Origin: Clostridia bacterium | Lineage (GTDB): Bacteria > Bacillota_A > Clostridia > Oscillospirales > CAG-272 | Assembly: GCA_017445115.1 (NCBI GenBank) | Contig: JAFSUU010000004.1 | Location: forward strand, 1 to 25,321 | DNA: 25,321 nucleotides | Direction of reading: 5' to 3' | Shown: positions 1-6,276 of the stretch, one piece after another | Position numbering within the stretch: position 1 is the first letter of the stretch | Layout of the letters: every line of letters begins with the position of its first letter | Translations under genes and position numbers: made by a program | The notes under the pieces: generated by a model | Seen by the model: only the letters and a program-made list of their open reading frames with translations | Told to the model about the DNA's origin: nothing | Databases searched by the model: none

Positions 1-267
1 AGACATATTTTCGATTTATATATTAGTGGAATGGGCGTTCAAAAAATAATACTTGATCTGAATAAAACAGCGAACGAATATGCACCGTGGAAAAAAGATC
101 ATATTAGATATATTTTATCAAATGAGAAGTATATAGGCGATCCAATTCAATTTGACAGTTATGATGATATTGTTGTTAGGAGACTAGTTGAGGTAATTAG
201 AATAAACCCTGATAGGACGATTACGGTGTCATTAAAAGGCGGCAAAAAAATAGATGAATTAATATAA
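1..267 (+). CDS. Serine recombinase, C-terminal remnant (5' end outside window)
   Basis: The reading frame is open from base 1 and ends at TAA 265-267, giving 88 codons; the N-terminal catalytic resolvase domain would lie upstream of the window. The first ~48 residues match the end of the Recombinase domain of large serine recombinases (IFDLYISGMGV..., then the RRILSNEKYIGD-like block HIRYILSNEKYIGD). In intact relatives this block is followed by a zinc-ribbon and a long coiled coil. Here it runs straight into a tail (FDSYDDIVVRRLVEVIRI...) that resembles the extreme C terminus of such recombinases. The zinc ribbon and coiled coil therefore look deleted in frame, so the protein is probably non-functional. 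Such enzymes integrate and excise mobile elements, which suits the AT-rich cargo that follows. An internal ATG at 31 is not the real start. Confidence 0.72.
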   Translation, partial: RHIFDLYISGMGVQKIILDLNKTANEYAPWKKDHIRYILSNEKYIGDPIQFDSYDDIVVRRLVEVIRINPDRTITVSLKGGKKIDELI

Positions 268-334
268 TTTAATTGAATCACTATTTTCCTTTTTCAAAAA
301 AATTTTCAAAAAATCACAAATGACTACAAAATAT

Positions 335-342
335 GATATAAT
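335..342 (+). promoter_or_regulatory. Extended -10 promoter element for abiH
   Basis: TGATATAAT-type extended -10 (TATAAT at 337-342 preceded by TGA) in an AT-rich gap. The hexamer 17 bp upstream (314-319, TCACAA) is a poor -35, so this is an extended -10 promoter at best. It lies about 32 bp before the abiH start. Confidence 0.5.
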
Positions 343-374
343 ATACACGAAAATTATGTGACCGGAGGAGAATG

Positions 375-1445
375 ATGAATATAACATTTTTAGTAGGTAA
401 TGGCTTTGATTTGGGATTGGGACTGTGTTCACGGTACACAGATTTTTATGATATATATCTAGGACAAAGCTTTAATAAAGCTCCGGCTATATTTAATTTT
501 GCCAAAGAAATAAGTGGCAATCATGATACATGGTCCGATTTTGAGTCGGCAATAGGCGAATATACTTCTAATTATACATCTAGTAACAAACGAGAATTCA
601 TTGACATTATCAAAGATTTCACTGTATCATTTGTAAATTATTTAGAGAAGCAAGAGGGAGATCTTTCTTTTGAAAAAAATCAAAAACAAATAATCGATAC
701 ATTTACTAAAGCGTTGTCATCGTTTTACTCATTAGATAATCTTAGCCCTCAATCGTATGATTCTGTCGCAAGCCTTTTTCAGAAGAATGCTAATCAGCAG
801 CACATATATAATTTCTTAGTTTTTAATTATACTTCAACTCTTGAAAAATGTCTGAAACTATGTTCGGATAAAGGATCCATTGTGAGATCAAATGGTGTGA
901 AAGATGCTATAGGTCAGATTGTACATGTTCATGGTAAAATAAATGATCAGCCTATTATTGGAGTGAATGATTCTGAGCAAATAAAAAGTATTGAGTTATC
1001 AGGAGATCGTGCATTTATAAAAAGATTTGCAAAACCAGATATAAACAGGGCTTTACGGCAGAATAGATCAGATGTTGGCGCGAATCTAATTCTTATCAGT
1101 GATATCGTATGTGTGTATGGTATGTCATTAGGAGTTACTGATAAAATATGGTGGAATAGAATAATCACATGGCTTTCAGGTAGCGCTCATAGACAATTAA
1201 TAGTATTTCTTCATATAAAAGACTATTCGACAAATTCGTTATATGAATACATAGAAATAGAAGATGAATTAATCGAAAAATTCAAACAATATTCAAATAA
1301 TAAAGATATTGAAGATCTGAGAAGAAGAATACATTTAGCAATAAACAAAGATATTTTCGCTATTGACTTAGAAAAGGAACACCGCGAGATGATGGAATCT
1401 GCAATAAATCAACTTAAGAGCAACGCTCTGGCCAAAATATTGTAA
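375..1445 (+). CDS. AbiH family phage abortive-infection protein
   Basis: 356-residue protein of the bacteriophage abortive infection AbiH family, typically a single-gene defence determinant first described on lactococcal plasmids; the molecular mechanism is not established. The family's opening signature is present at residues 4-13 (TFLVGNGFDL), followed by the RYTDFYD stretch, a W-x-D-x-E segment (TWSDFES), a short HVHG motif at residues 184-187 and the late YGMSLGVTDKIWW block from residue 248, which matches the family's YG-S-G--D---W pattern. Length is near the family norm. Two adjacent ATG codons (372 and 375) are possible; GGAGG at 364-368 is spaced 3 and 6 nt from them, favouring 375. 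The gene is much more AT-rich than the chromosome-like genes to the right and sits beside a recombinase remnant, which suggests horizontal transfer. It appears to be monocistronic, with no toxin or antitoxin partner next to it. Confidence 0.85.
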   Translation: MNITFLVGNGFDLGLGLCSRYTDFYDIYLGQSFNKAPAIFNFAKEISGNHDTWSDFESAIGEYTSNYTSSNKREFIDIIKDFTVSFVNYLEKQEGDLSFEKNQKQIIDTFTKALSSFYSLDNLSPQSYDSVASLFQKNANQQHIYNFLVFNYTSTLEKCLKLCSDKGSIVRSNGVKDAIGQIVHVHGKINDQPIIGVNDSEQIKSIELSGDRAFIKRFAKPDINRALRQNRSDVGANLILISDIVCVYGMSLGVTDKIWWNRIITWLSGSAHRQLIVFLHIKDYSTNSLYEYIEIEDELIEKFKQYSNNKDIEDLRRRIHLAINKDIFAIDLEKEHREMMESAINQLKSNALAKIL

Positions 1446-1496
1446 GCTGATATCAACATATATTTGGGGCGGTTTTTCGATTTAGGACATTAATTA

Positions 1497-1545
1497 CAGA
1501 TAAGAGAAGACCTTTGTCTACCGGACAAAGGTCTTCTCTTATCTG
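1497..1545 (+). repeat. 22-bp perfect inverted repeat, possible terminator
   Basis: Arms 1497-1518 and 1524-1545 are perfectly complementary over 22 bp around a 5-nt loop (TACCG). It follows abiH by about 50 bp and is placed where a terminator would be. No U-tract follows (the next bases are GGGGTG), which is unusual for an intrinsic terminator. Its core TTTGTCTACCGGACAAA is nearly the same as the core of the terminator at 2907-2949. Confidence 0.7.
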
Positions 1546-1715
1546 GGGTGAACGATGTGTTCCGCTGGCGCGGAACGTGATGTTCGGCTTCGCCGAGTGA
1601 TGTACGCTGACGCGAGTGATGTGCCTGCGGGCGTGGGTGGCTTTAGCGGAACACATCACATCACTTTTGTCGCTTGCGACAAATACATCACTTGCCGCAG
1701 AGCGGCAAACATCAC
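1546..1715. repeat. Array of short hairpins joined by GTGATGT / ACATCAC linkers
   Basis: Three GTGATGT linkers (1577-1583, 1597-1603, 1616-1622), with a partial GATGT at 1554, are followed by four inverted ACATCAC linkers (1653-1659, overlapping 1658-1664, then 1685-1691 and 1709-1715). Between linkers sit small hairpins of different sequence: 1559-1576 (stem GTTCCGC, loop TGGC), 1584-1596 (TCGGC/GCCGA), a weak one at 1604-1615, 1666-1683 (TTTGTCGC/GCGACAAA) and 1692-1708 (TTGCCGC/GCGGCAA). Several hairpins exactly fill the gap between linkers. A longer 13-bp perfect inverted repeat (1554-1566 with 1645-1657) can close over the left half and competes with the first hairpin. The last linker abuts the -35 box of the next gene. 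I cannot assign this to a named repeat family. The 62-codon open frame across it (from 1555) is not credible as a gene. Confidence 0.85.
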
Positions 1716-1744
1716 TTTACAAACTACGGATTCTTTGATATAAT
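1716..1744 (+). promoter_or_regulatory. Sigma-A promoter for the four-helix-bundle gene
   Basis: TTTACA (1716-1721), 17-bp spacer, TATAAT (1739-1744) preceded by TGA. The 30 bp from TTTACA onward match 27 of 30 bases of the promoter at 5308-5336. Confidence 0.8.
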
Positions 1745-1775
1745 CAATTTATGAATAAATATCAGGAGTTTTACT

Positions 1776-2126
1776 ATGTCAGAATCTAAACTTCGCACCA
1801 TCTCCATGGACTTTTCCGTTCAAATAATAAACCTCGTCAAAGACCTAAAATCAAAACACGAATCCGTGATTTCAAATCAGATCGGCAGAAGCGGAACGTC
1901 GATCGGTGCGAACATATACGAAGCCAATTACGCACAAGGTAAAAAAGACTTCATCTCAAAGCTTGAAATTGCACTAAAAGAAGCTAACGAAACAGGGTAT
2001 TGGCTTGAACTCTTGTATAAAACAAACTATATCGACGGAGAAACGTATAAATCTTTGAACGATCAATGTGCGTCGATCCGCGTCCTCTTGATCGCCTCCT
2101 GCCGCACGGCTAAAAACAAACAATAA
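1776..2126 (+). CDS. Four-helix-bundle protein (23S rRNA intervening-sequence / Avd-like family)
   Basis: 116-residue helical protein of the S23/IVP four-helix-bundle family (TIGR02436-like). The diagnostic segment is at about residues 34-60: the QIGRSGTSIGANIYEA block followed by YAQGKKDFISKLEIALKEANET and YWLELL. Family members are found encoded inside intervening sequences of 23S rRNA genes, as stand-alone genes in many Clostridia and Bacteroidetes, and, as Avd, beside reverse transcriptases in diversity-generating retroelements, where the pentamer binds nucleic acid and RT. Here there is no rRNA, no reverse transcriptase and no template repeat nearby, so the role is unknown. AGGAG at 1764-1768 lies 7 nt before the ATG. 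The gene has its own promoter and terminator and follows the hairpin-linker array, which makes a protein-RNA or protein-DNA pairing with that array a reasonable inference but no more than that. Confidence 0.88.
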   Translation: MSESKLRTISMDFSVQIINLVKDLKSKHESVISNQIGRSGTSIGANIYEANYAQGKKDFISKLEIALKEANETGYWLELLYKTNYIDGETYKSLNDQCASIRVLLIASCRTAKNKQ

Positions 2127-2133
2127 TAAACTC

Positions 2134-2213
2134 ATCGCGGTCAGATGTCCATTATCGGATATCTGACCGCGATTTCACTTTCCGCTCCCTATCCGAGGGC
2201 TTTTTCTTTTTTA
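2134..2213 (+). terminator. Terminator region after the four-helix-bundle gene
   Basis: Strong hairpin with 17-bp arms 2134-2150 and 2157-2173 (one G-U pair), loop ATTATC, beginning 7 bp after the stop codon. It is followed by a weak CCCT/AGGG hairpin and a T-rich run (2200-2212), which could supply the U-tract. Confidence 0.65.
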
Positions 2214-2401
2214 CCAAAAACTTGATTTTTCCCGCGCGTTGCGGTAGTGAATTGACAGTCCGGGGGACGTGCCCGGAGCCGCGGAAGACCGAGCGCGCAG
2301 GTCGCGCGAGACAGAATCCCACCTCGAACGATTATTGCTCACTATCGTACAGGCGTCGCTGGGGTGAGTAGTAGACTTACTGCAACGTCGCAATTTCACT
2401 A
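2214..2401. other. Unassigned GC-rich intergenic stretch
   Basis: About 190 bp with no supported gene. It changes abruptly to GC-rich sequence with several short self-complementary pieces (for example around 2260-2310, CGCGCAGGTCGCGCG) between AT-rich neighbours. The open frame on the minus strand (2211-2453) is made of low-complexity Arg/Ser/Pro-rich sequence with no family features and is rejected. It may be a copy or remnant of an intergenic repeat, but this cannot be shown from one copy. Confidence 0.3.
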
Positions 2402-2430
2402 TTGTATAATTCGTACTTTTCGAGTATAAT
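2402..2430 (+). promoter_or_regulatory. Probable sigma-A promoter
   Basis: TTGTAT (2402-2407), 17-bp spacer, TATAAT (2425-2430), about 38 bp before the GTG start of the next gene. Confidence 0.6.
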
Positions 2431-2467
2431 AAAAGCAATAGTTTGCAAATCAATAGGGAGGTACCTC

Positions 2468-2845
2468 GTGGATATCAGATATATTGAGCTAAAAACAGGA
2501 TATAACGATAACGGTCCTGCTTGGATCGGAAAAGTAAAGGTTTCAAAATCTGGAAATACTATTTATTTCGACAACCATGCTTTTCAGAAACATCACGGCG
2601 TTTATAGCAATTATATTGATATTGAAACCGGAGAAGAATACTGGATTTCTTGCATAAAAAAGAATGGAAAAGACAGACATTGGGCTGGAAGCGGAAAGAT
2701 TACCATTGATCGAAAAGTAGTCAAATCTTATCTAGAGATGGTTCAAGTAGACAAATTGGACGAATCAAAGTATTTTGTTGTTGATATGGTTGATTCATTT
2801 CCAATTGAAAGGATTGCTGCGCTCCTTAACGAAGCAAAGAAGTAA
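2468..2845 (+). CDS. Conserved small protein of unknown function
   Basis: 125-residue soluble protein starting at GTG 2468, chosen because AGGGAGG at 2455-2461 sits 6 nt upstream and the promoter -10 (2425-2430) lies too close for the farther upstream ATG at 2402 to be used. The protein opens with DIRYIELKTGYNDNGPAWIG and has an aromatic-rich middle (YIDIETGEEYWISCIKKNG, then RHWAGSGKI). I recognise the type as a small conserved bacterial protein without an assigned activity. Similar entries sometimes carry enzyme names that the sequence does not justify. There is no signal peptide or membrane segment. Base composition is intermediate between the AT-rich defence genes and the rest of the window. 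It is flanked by its own promoter and a terminator, so it appears to be monocistronic. Confidence 0.75.
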   Translation: MDIRYIELKTGYNDNGPAWIGKVKVSKSGNTIYFDNHAFQKHHGVYSNYIDIETGEEYWISCIKKNGKDRHWAGSGKITIDRKVVKSYLEMVQVDKLDESKYFVVDMVDSFPIERIAALLNEAKK

Positions 2846-2906
2846 AACCTGGCTTAGCTTCTTGCTCTCCTTCCCCCTCTCCCACCTGTAAATCACTTAT
2901 ACGCCC

Positions 2907-2949
2907 AAAACCCGCCTCTTTGTCTGTCGGACAAAAGAGGCGGGTTTTT
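2907..2949. terminator. Bidirectional intrinsic terminator
   Basis: AAAACCCGCCTCTTTGTC pairs with GACAAAAGAGGCGGGTTTTT (one bulge), loop TGTCG. It has T-runs on both strands, so it can end the upstream plus-strand gene and the convergent GH43 gene. Its loop-proximal core resembles that of the inverted repeat at 1497-1545. Confidence 0.85.
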
Positions 2950-2967
2950 CATTCTCTCATAACAACA

Positions 2968-4308
2968 CTACTTCAAAAACACAAATTCTTCTATCCCACA
3001 GAGGCTGCGTCCGCGGAAGTATCTGTTCATCCAGTCGGACTGCGATCTGTCGAGCTCGGCACGGAAGTAAAGGGCGTGACGGCCTGTGACGGCGGTAACT
3101 CTTGTCTTGAGAACTGCGTCTCCGAGATCAACGTCGACGCATCCTATTTCCGTTCCTCCTTCTTCCTCGGTCGCCGCGTCGGTCATTACGTGAAGCTTTC
3201 CGCGGCAGCCCTCACCTGTGATCTTTATGGCAAAGAGCATGGTCTTTGTGGACGAATCGTTCCCGAAATCGAAATATTTATATCCGACGACGGAGCCGTC
3301 ACCGATATTTGTGACTATTCGGGTGAACACGTCTTTTTCTATGACGAAGCAGCCGCCCCGGAGGACGCAGGCGATCTCGGCTTTCGTGATCTCATAAGGG
3401 GAGAGCGACTTTGCAAATCCGAGGGAGGTCATCTCAACGGGCGGGATCGTGCCGTCGGGAAGGATAGTAACTCTCTCAACGCAGGCGCGGCGCGAGGTAA
3501 TTGTGTTGTTCGTCATGCGGTGGTAGAAAATATACCACTCGTCACCGATCTTACAGAGCGATCCGTGGTCGTTGCCTCCCGGATAGTCCACGCCGTTGTC
3601 TATAATATATCCGCGATATGTGAAAGGTCCCGTGGGGGAGTTTGACGTCGCGTAAGCGAGACGGCTTCCGGTGATCGGAGAGTATATCAGATAATAGGTG
3701 TCGCCGATCTTTCTCGGAGAGCTCGCCTCAAAGAAACGACGGTCCGGCGTCGCCTCATCCGTGTCGCCGATAACGTGACGCCGCAGACTGCCGGGTACGA
3801 CTTTATACATCGTTTCCGGGTCAAGCTCGTTCATGTAAGAACGCTCAAAGCCGTAGTAGCAGAACACCCTGTCGCCGTCGACAAGGACTCCCACGTCGTT
3901 GAACACGCCGTCGTCTCCCGCATCTTCGGGGGCGTAATCGTAAGTGGAGAGAAATTCAAACGGGCCCTCGGGGCGGTCGCTGACCGAGACACATCCCTTC
4001 GCTCCCACTATATAGGTGTAGAGATAGTATTTGCCGTCCTTTTCCACTACGTCAGGGGCGTAGAGTTCGTTCGTCGTGTGGGGGACGTTTGAGGGGTGAT
4101 CGGAGTCCGGACGGGTGTGAAAGCTGTGTCCGTGACATATCCAGTGGTCGAGGTCGTCGACAGAGGCGCTCCAGACTTTCAGCTTATAGTCGCAAAAATC
4201 GCACCCTCCGACGCGGTCGTGGGAGCCGTAAATATAAACTCTGTCGCCGAATTGTCTCGGTTCGCCGTCCGGGATGTATTCCCAAAAGGGCAGTATGGGA
4301 TTCGCCAT
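2968..4308 (-). CDS. Glycoside hydrolase family 43 protein with C-terminal CBM6-like domain
   Basis: 446 residues, no signal peptide, so probably a cytoplasmic glycosidase acting on imported oligosaccharides (arabinofuranosidase or beta-xylosidase class; exact substrate not deducible). The five-bladed propeller occupies roughly residues 1-300. Expected catalytic residues are visible: Asp14 in the opening block (WEYIPDGEPRQF) as general base, Asp86 in ELYAPDVV as the pKa modulator, and Glu194 in RRFFEASSPRKIGDTYY as general acid. NDHGS (His248) matches the conserved late histidine. Residues ~300-446 form a beta-rich tail with YKYFDFG and an LYF motif that resembles CBM6-type modules attached to this subfamily. 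The start is supported by AGGAG (complement of 4316-4320) 7 nt upstream and by the strong divergent promoter at 4341-4369. No transporter or regulator is adjacent. Confidence 0.9.
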   Translation of the reverse strand: MANPILPFWEYIPDGEPRQFGDRVYIYGSHDRVGGCDFCDYKLKVWSASVDDLDHWICHGHSFHTRPDSDHPSNVPHTTNELYAPDVVEKDGKYYLYTYIVGAKGCVSVSDRPEGPFEFLSTYDYAPEDAGDDGVFNDVGVLVDGDRVFCYYGFERSYMNELDPETMYKVVPGSLRRHVIGDTDEATPDRRFFEASSPRKIGDTYYLIYSPITGSRLAYATSNSPTGPFTYRGYIIDNGVDYPGGNDHGSLCKIGDEWYIFYHRMTNNTITSRRACVERVTILPDGTIPPVEMTSLGFAKSLSPYEITKAEIACVLRGGCFVIEKDVFTRIVTNIGDGSVVGYKYFDFGNDSSTKTMLFAIKITGEGCRGKLHVMTDAATEEEGGTEIGCVDVDLGDAVLKTRVTAVTGRHALYFRAELDRSQSDWMNRYFRGRSLCGIEEFVFLK

Positions 4309-4340
4309 GTTTTATCTCCTAGTCCGAAATATCTCTTTTT

Positions 4341-4369
4341 ATTATAGAGAACAGCCGGGACAAAGTCAA
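4341..4369 (-). promoter_or_regulatory. Strong sigma-A promoter for the GH43 gene
   Basis: Read on the minus strand: TTGACT (4369-4364), 17-bp spacer, TATAAT (4346-4341), 32 bp before the ATG. It diverges from the plus-strand promoter at 4425. Confidence 0.85.
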
Positions 4370-4424
4370 CAGTGAATTGTATATCGAAGGGTGACTATGT
4401 GTCGGGAGTCTTTCTTTTTTTATA

Positions 4425-4453
4425 TTGCTTTTTCCCACGTCTTTTGTTAAAAT
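4425..4453 (+). promoter_or_regulatory. Sigma-A promoter for the methyltransferase gene
   Basis: TTGCTT (4425-4430), 17-bp spacer, TAAAAT (4448-4453). Its position inside the longest possible reading frame (which starts at 4425) shows that the gene's real start lies downstream. Confidence 0.65.
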
Positions 4454-4496
4454 GAAATCGATACACAAAGAATTTTTCCGAAAGGATATGATCCCG

Positions 4497-5261
4497 ATGG
4501 AATACAGAAAACTGTTTGATACTATCCCGGAGCAGTTTGACAAATATCGGCCGAGATACAGCGCGGAGCTTTTTTCGGATTTTATAGAGTATGCCGGTAT
4601 TGGACCGGGCAAGACGGTACTTGAGCTCGGACCGGGTACGGGACAGGCGACCGATCCGATACTTGAGACGGGCTGCGATTATCACGCCATAGAACTGGGC
4701 GAGCACCTTTTTGAAAAGATGAAGCAGAAATACGGCCGGTACCCAAATTTTCATATAGTGAATGATGATTTCATTACTCACGATTTTGAAGGCCGGAGAT
4801 TTGACGTGATATATTCCGCCGCGACGATCCAGTGGATCCCGGAAAAAATAGCTTTCACGAAGACGTATGAATTGCTGAAGCCCGGCGGAACGCTCGCAAT
4901 GATCCTTGTAAGAGGAGACTACGAGACGCCGAACGAGGAGCTGTATGACAGGATCCAGAAAATCTATGCGGCTTACTGGAGACCTGAAGCAAAATACAGC
5001 GATATGCGCTCGCCGTTCTCGTACACGAACGCAGTAAATTACGGATACGTTGATTTTGAGAAGCGCGAGTTTTTCGGAAAGAGAGTTTTCACCGCGGACG
5101 AATACGTCTCCTATTGCGGCACTCACGTAGATCACATCGATCTGCCCGAGCCCTCAAAAAGCCTTTTCTATAACGGTCTCCGAGAAGCCGTATTGGAAGC
5201 GGGTGACAGGATAGAGTTTTACGATACTTACGTATTATATCTGGCAAAAAAGCCGAAATAG
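4497..5261 (+). CDS. Class I SAM-dependent methyltransferase
   Basis: 254-residue cytoplasmic methyltransferase. Motif I is VLELGPGTG (about residues 38-46), the acidic SAM-binding position follows in YHAIELGEHL, and motif II/III are FDVIYSAATIQWIPE and LLKPGGTLAMI. The C-terminal third holds the usual substrate-side segment. The opening MEYRKLFDTIPEQFDKYRPRY is typical of this stand-alone family, which supports ATG 4497. ATG 4488 is only 1 nt from the AAGGA motif, and 4425 overlaps the promoter. The substrate is unknown. The gene has its own promoter and terminator and no functional link to its neighbours can be seen. Confidence 0.85.
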   Translation: MEYRKLFDTIPEQFDKYRPRYSAELFSDFIEYAGIGPGKTVLELGPGTGQATDPILETGCDYHAIELGEHLFEKMKQKYGRYPNFHIVNDDFITHDFEGRRFDVIYSAATIQWIPEKIAFTKTYELLKPGGTLAMILVRGDYETPNEELYDRIQKIYAAYWRPEAKYSDMRSPFSYTNAVNYGYVDFEKREFFGKRVFTADEYVSYCGTHVDHIDLPEPSKSLFYNGLREAVLEAGDRIEFYDTYVLYLAKKPK

Positions 5262-5278
5262 AATACAGATCGATCGAT

Positions 5279-5310
5279 AGGACAGGGAACAAACCCTGTC
5301 TTATCTCTTT
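5279..5310 (+). terminator. Intrinsic terminator after the methyltransferase gene
   Basis: GACAGGG (5281-5287) pairs with CCCTGTC (5294-5300), extendable by two pairs on each side, followed by the T-rich TTATCTCTTT. The tail overlaps the -35 box of the next promoter. Confidence 0.7.
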
Positions 5311-5336
5311 ACAAACAGCGGATTATTTGATATAAT
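5308..5336 (+). promoter_or_regulatory. Sigma-A promoter for the SGNH lipoprotein gene
   Basis: TTTACA (5308-5313), 17-bp spacer, TATAAT (5331-5336) with preceding TGA. It is a near duplicate of the promoter at 1716-1744. Confidence 0.8.
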
Positions 5337-5369
5337 CGGTTCGATATTTTATGATCAGGAGAGAATTTG

Positions 5370-6113
5370 ATGGGAAAGAAGATCTCTTTATATATTGTGT
5401 TATTCTTGTTGCTGGCGGCGGTTTTGTTTGCCTCGTCGTGCGCGTTTACCGTTTCGATCTCTTCCGACACGACGCCTGTTGACACGGCGGCTGACGATAC
5501 GATGCCTGCCGACACGGATAATGCCGACACACAGACGGACATTGACGATTCGCTTGAAGGATGTCTTTTCATAGGCGATTCCAGAACGGTGGGACTTGAG
5601 ATGGCAGGGTCTCTCGCGGAGGCGGACTTCTTCTGCGCCGTCGGGCAGATGGTAGCAGACATTACCGACGTTGAACTTTACTTTGACGGCTCATACTGCG
5701 ATCTTTGCGAAGTGCTCTCGGGGAGAGAGTACAGAAAAATATACATCATGCTCGGGATAAACGATATCGCCACCGACCTTGACGAGGTGGCAAAGAAGTT
5801 CTCCGAACTTATCGACCTCGTTCGCTCATATCAGCCCGGATCAAAGATCATAATTGAGGCGAATCTTCACGTCACGACGGCAAGATCTTATTACGGTGAC
5901 GCATTCAACAACGACAAAGTCGATCTGCTGAACCGGAAGCTGAAGGCGCTCGCCGACGGATCCTCGATCTTTTGGCTCGATGCAAACCCGATCCTTGACG
6001 ACGACTACGGAGGACTTCGCACAGAGTACGCGGAAGAAGACGGGATCCATCCCAACTTTGGCTGTTACGTTATGTGGGGCGAGTGGATCGCCTTGCAGAA
6101 CGTGAAATATTGA
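5370..6113 (+). CDS. SGNH/GDSL-family hydrolase, predicted lipoprotein
   Basis: 247 residues starting at ATG 5370 (AGGAG at 5357-5361, 8 nt away; an in-frame TTG at 5367 is less likely). A lysine-bearing N terminus and hydrophobic core end in the lipobox-like ASSC (Cys24), so the protein is probably anchored outside the membrane. A Thr/Asp-rich linker (about residues 28-58) follows. The hydrolase domain has block I GDSRT (nucleophile Ser71), block III GIND (Asn131) and block V DGIHP (Asp224, His227), the complete SGNH catalytic set. These enzymes deacylate or deacetylate esters, often on polysaccharides or peptidoglycan; the substrate here is not known. The gene is monocistronic. Confidence 0.88.
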   Translation: MGKKISLYIVLFLLLAAVLFASSCAFTVSISSDTTPVDTAADDTMPADTDNADTQTDIDDSLEGCLFIGDSRTVGLEMAGSLAEADFFCAVGQMVADITDVELYFDGSYCDLCEVLSGREYRKIYIMLGINDIATDLDEVAKKFSELIDLVRSYQPGSKIIIEANLHVTTARSYYGDAFNNDKVDLLNRKLKALADGSSIFWLDANPILDDDYGGLRTEYAEEDGIHPNFGCYVMWGEWIALQNVKY

Positions 6114-6132
6114 GACCACTCACACGAAAAAC

Positions 6133-6165
6133 GATCCCTCTTCGTTCACGCGAAGAGGGATCTTT
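6133..6165 (+). terminator. Intrinsic terminator after the SGNH gene
   Basis: 12-bp perfect stem GATCCCTCTTCG / CGAAGAGGGATC (6133-6144, 6151-6162), 6-nt loop, short TTT tail. Confidence 0.75.
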
Positions 6166-6205
6166 CGATCATATCCGTTTCTGCATTTGCGTGCGGCGAA
6201 TAGGC

Positions 6206-6234
6206 TTGAAAAATCCCATAATTTATGATATAAT
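6206..6234 (+). promoter_or_regulatory. Sigma-A promoter of the MoxR-DUF58 operon
   Basis: TTGAAA (6206-6211), 17-bp spacer, TATAAT (6229-6234) preceded by TGA, 42 bp before the moxR-like start. Confidence 0.8.
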
Positions 6235-6276
6235 CAATAAAAATGATAATAACGACGGTGACGGGAGGTCTCGAAT

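Noticed and set aside
1546..1715. CRISPR array
   Set aside because: The linkers are only 7 bp, invert halfway, and the intervening pieces are themselves palindromes of 12-30 bp, unlike CRISPR repeats and spacers. No cas gene is present.
1716..2126. Diversity-generating retroelement around the Avd-like gene
   Set aside because: No reverse transcriptase and no template/variable repeat pair was found near the gene.
2240..2400. tRNA-like or other structured RNA gene
   Set aside because: No cloverleaf, no T-arm consensus and no promoter pointing into it was found on either strand.
2920..3645. Plus-strand open frame of 241 codons
   Set aside because: It is antisense to the GH43 catalytic gene, which has all expected motifs, a promoter and a ribosome binding site; the plus-strand frame has none.
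4395..5135. Minus-strand open frame of 246 codons
   Set aside because: Antisense shadow of the methyltransferase; Arg/Tyr-rich with no recognisable domain.
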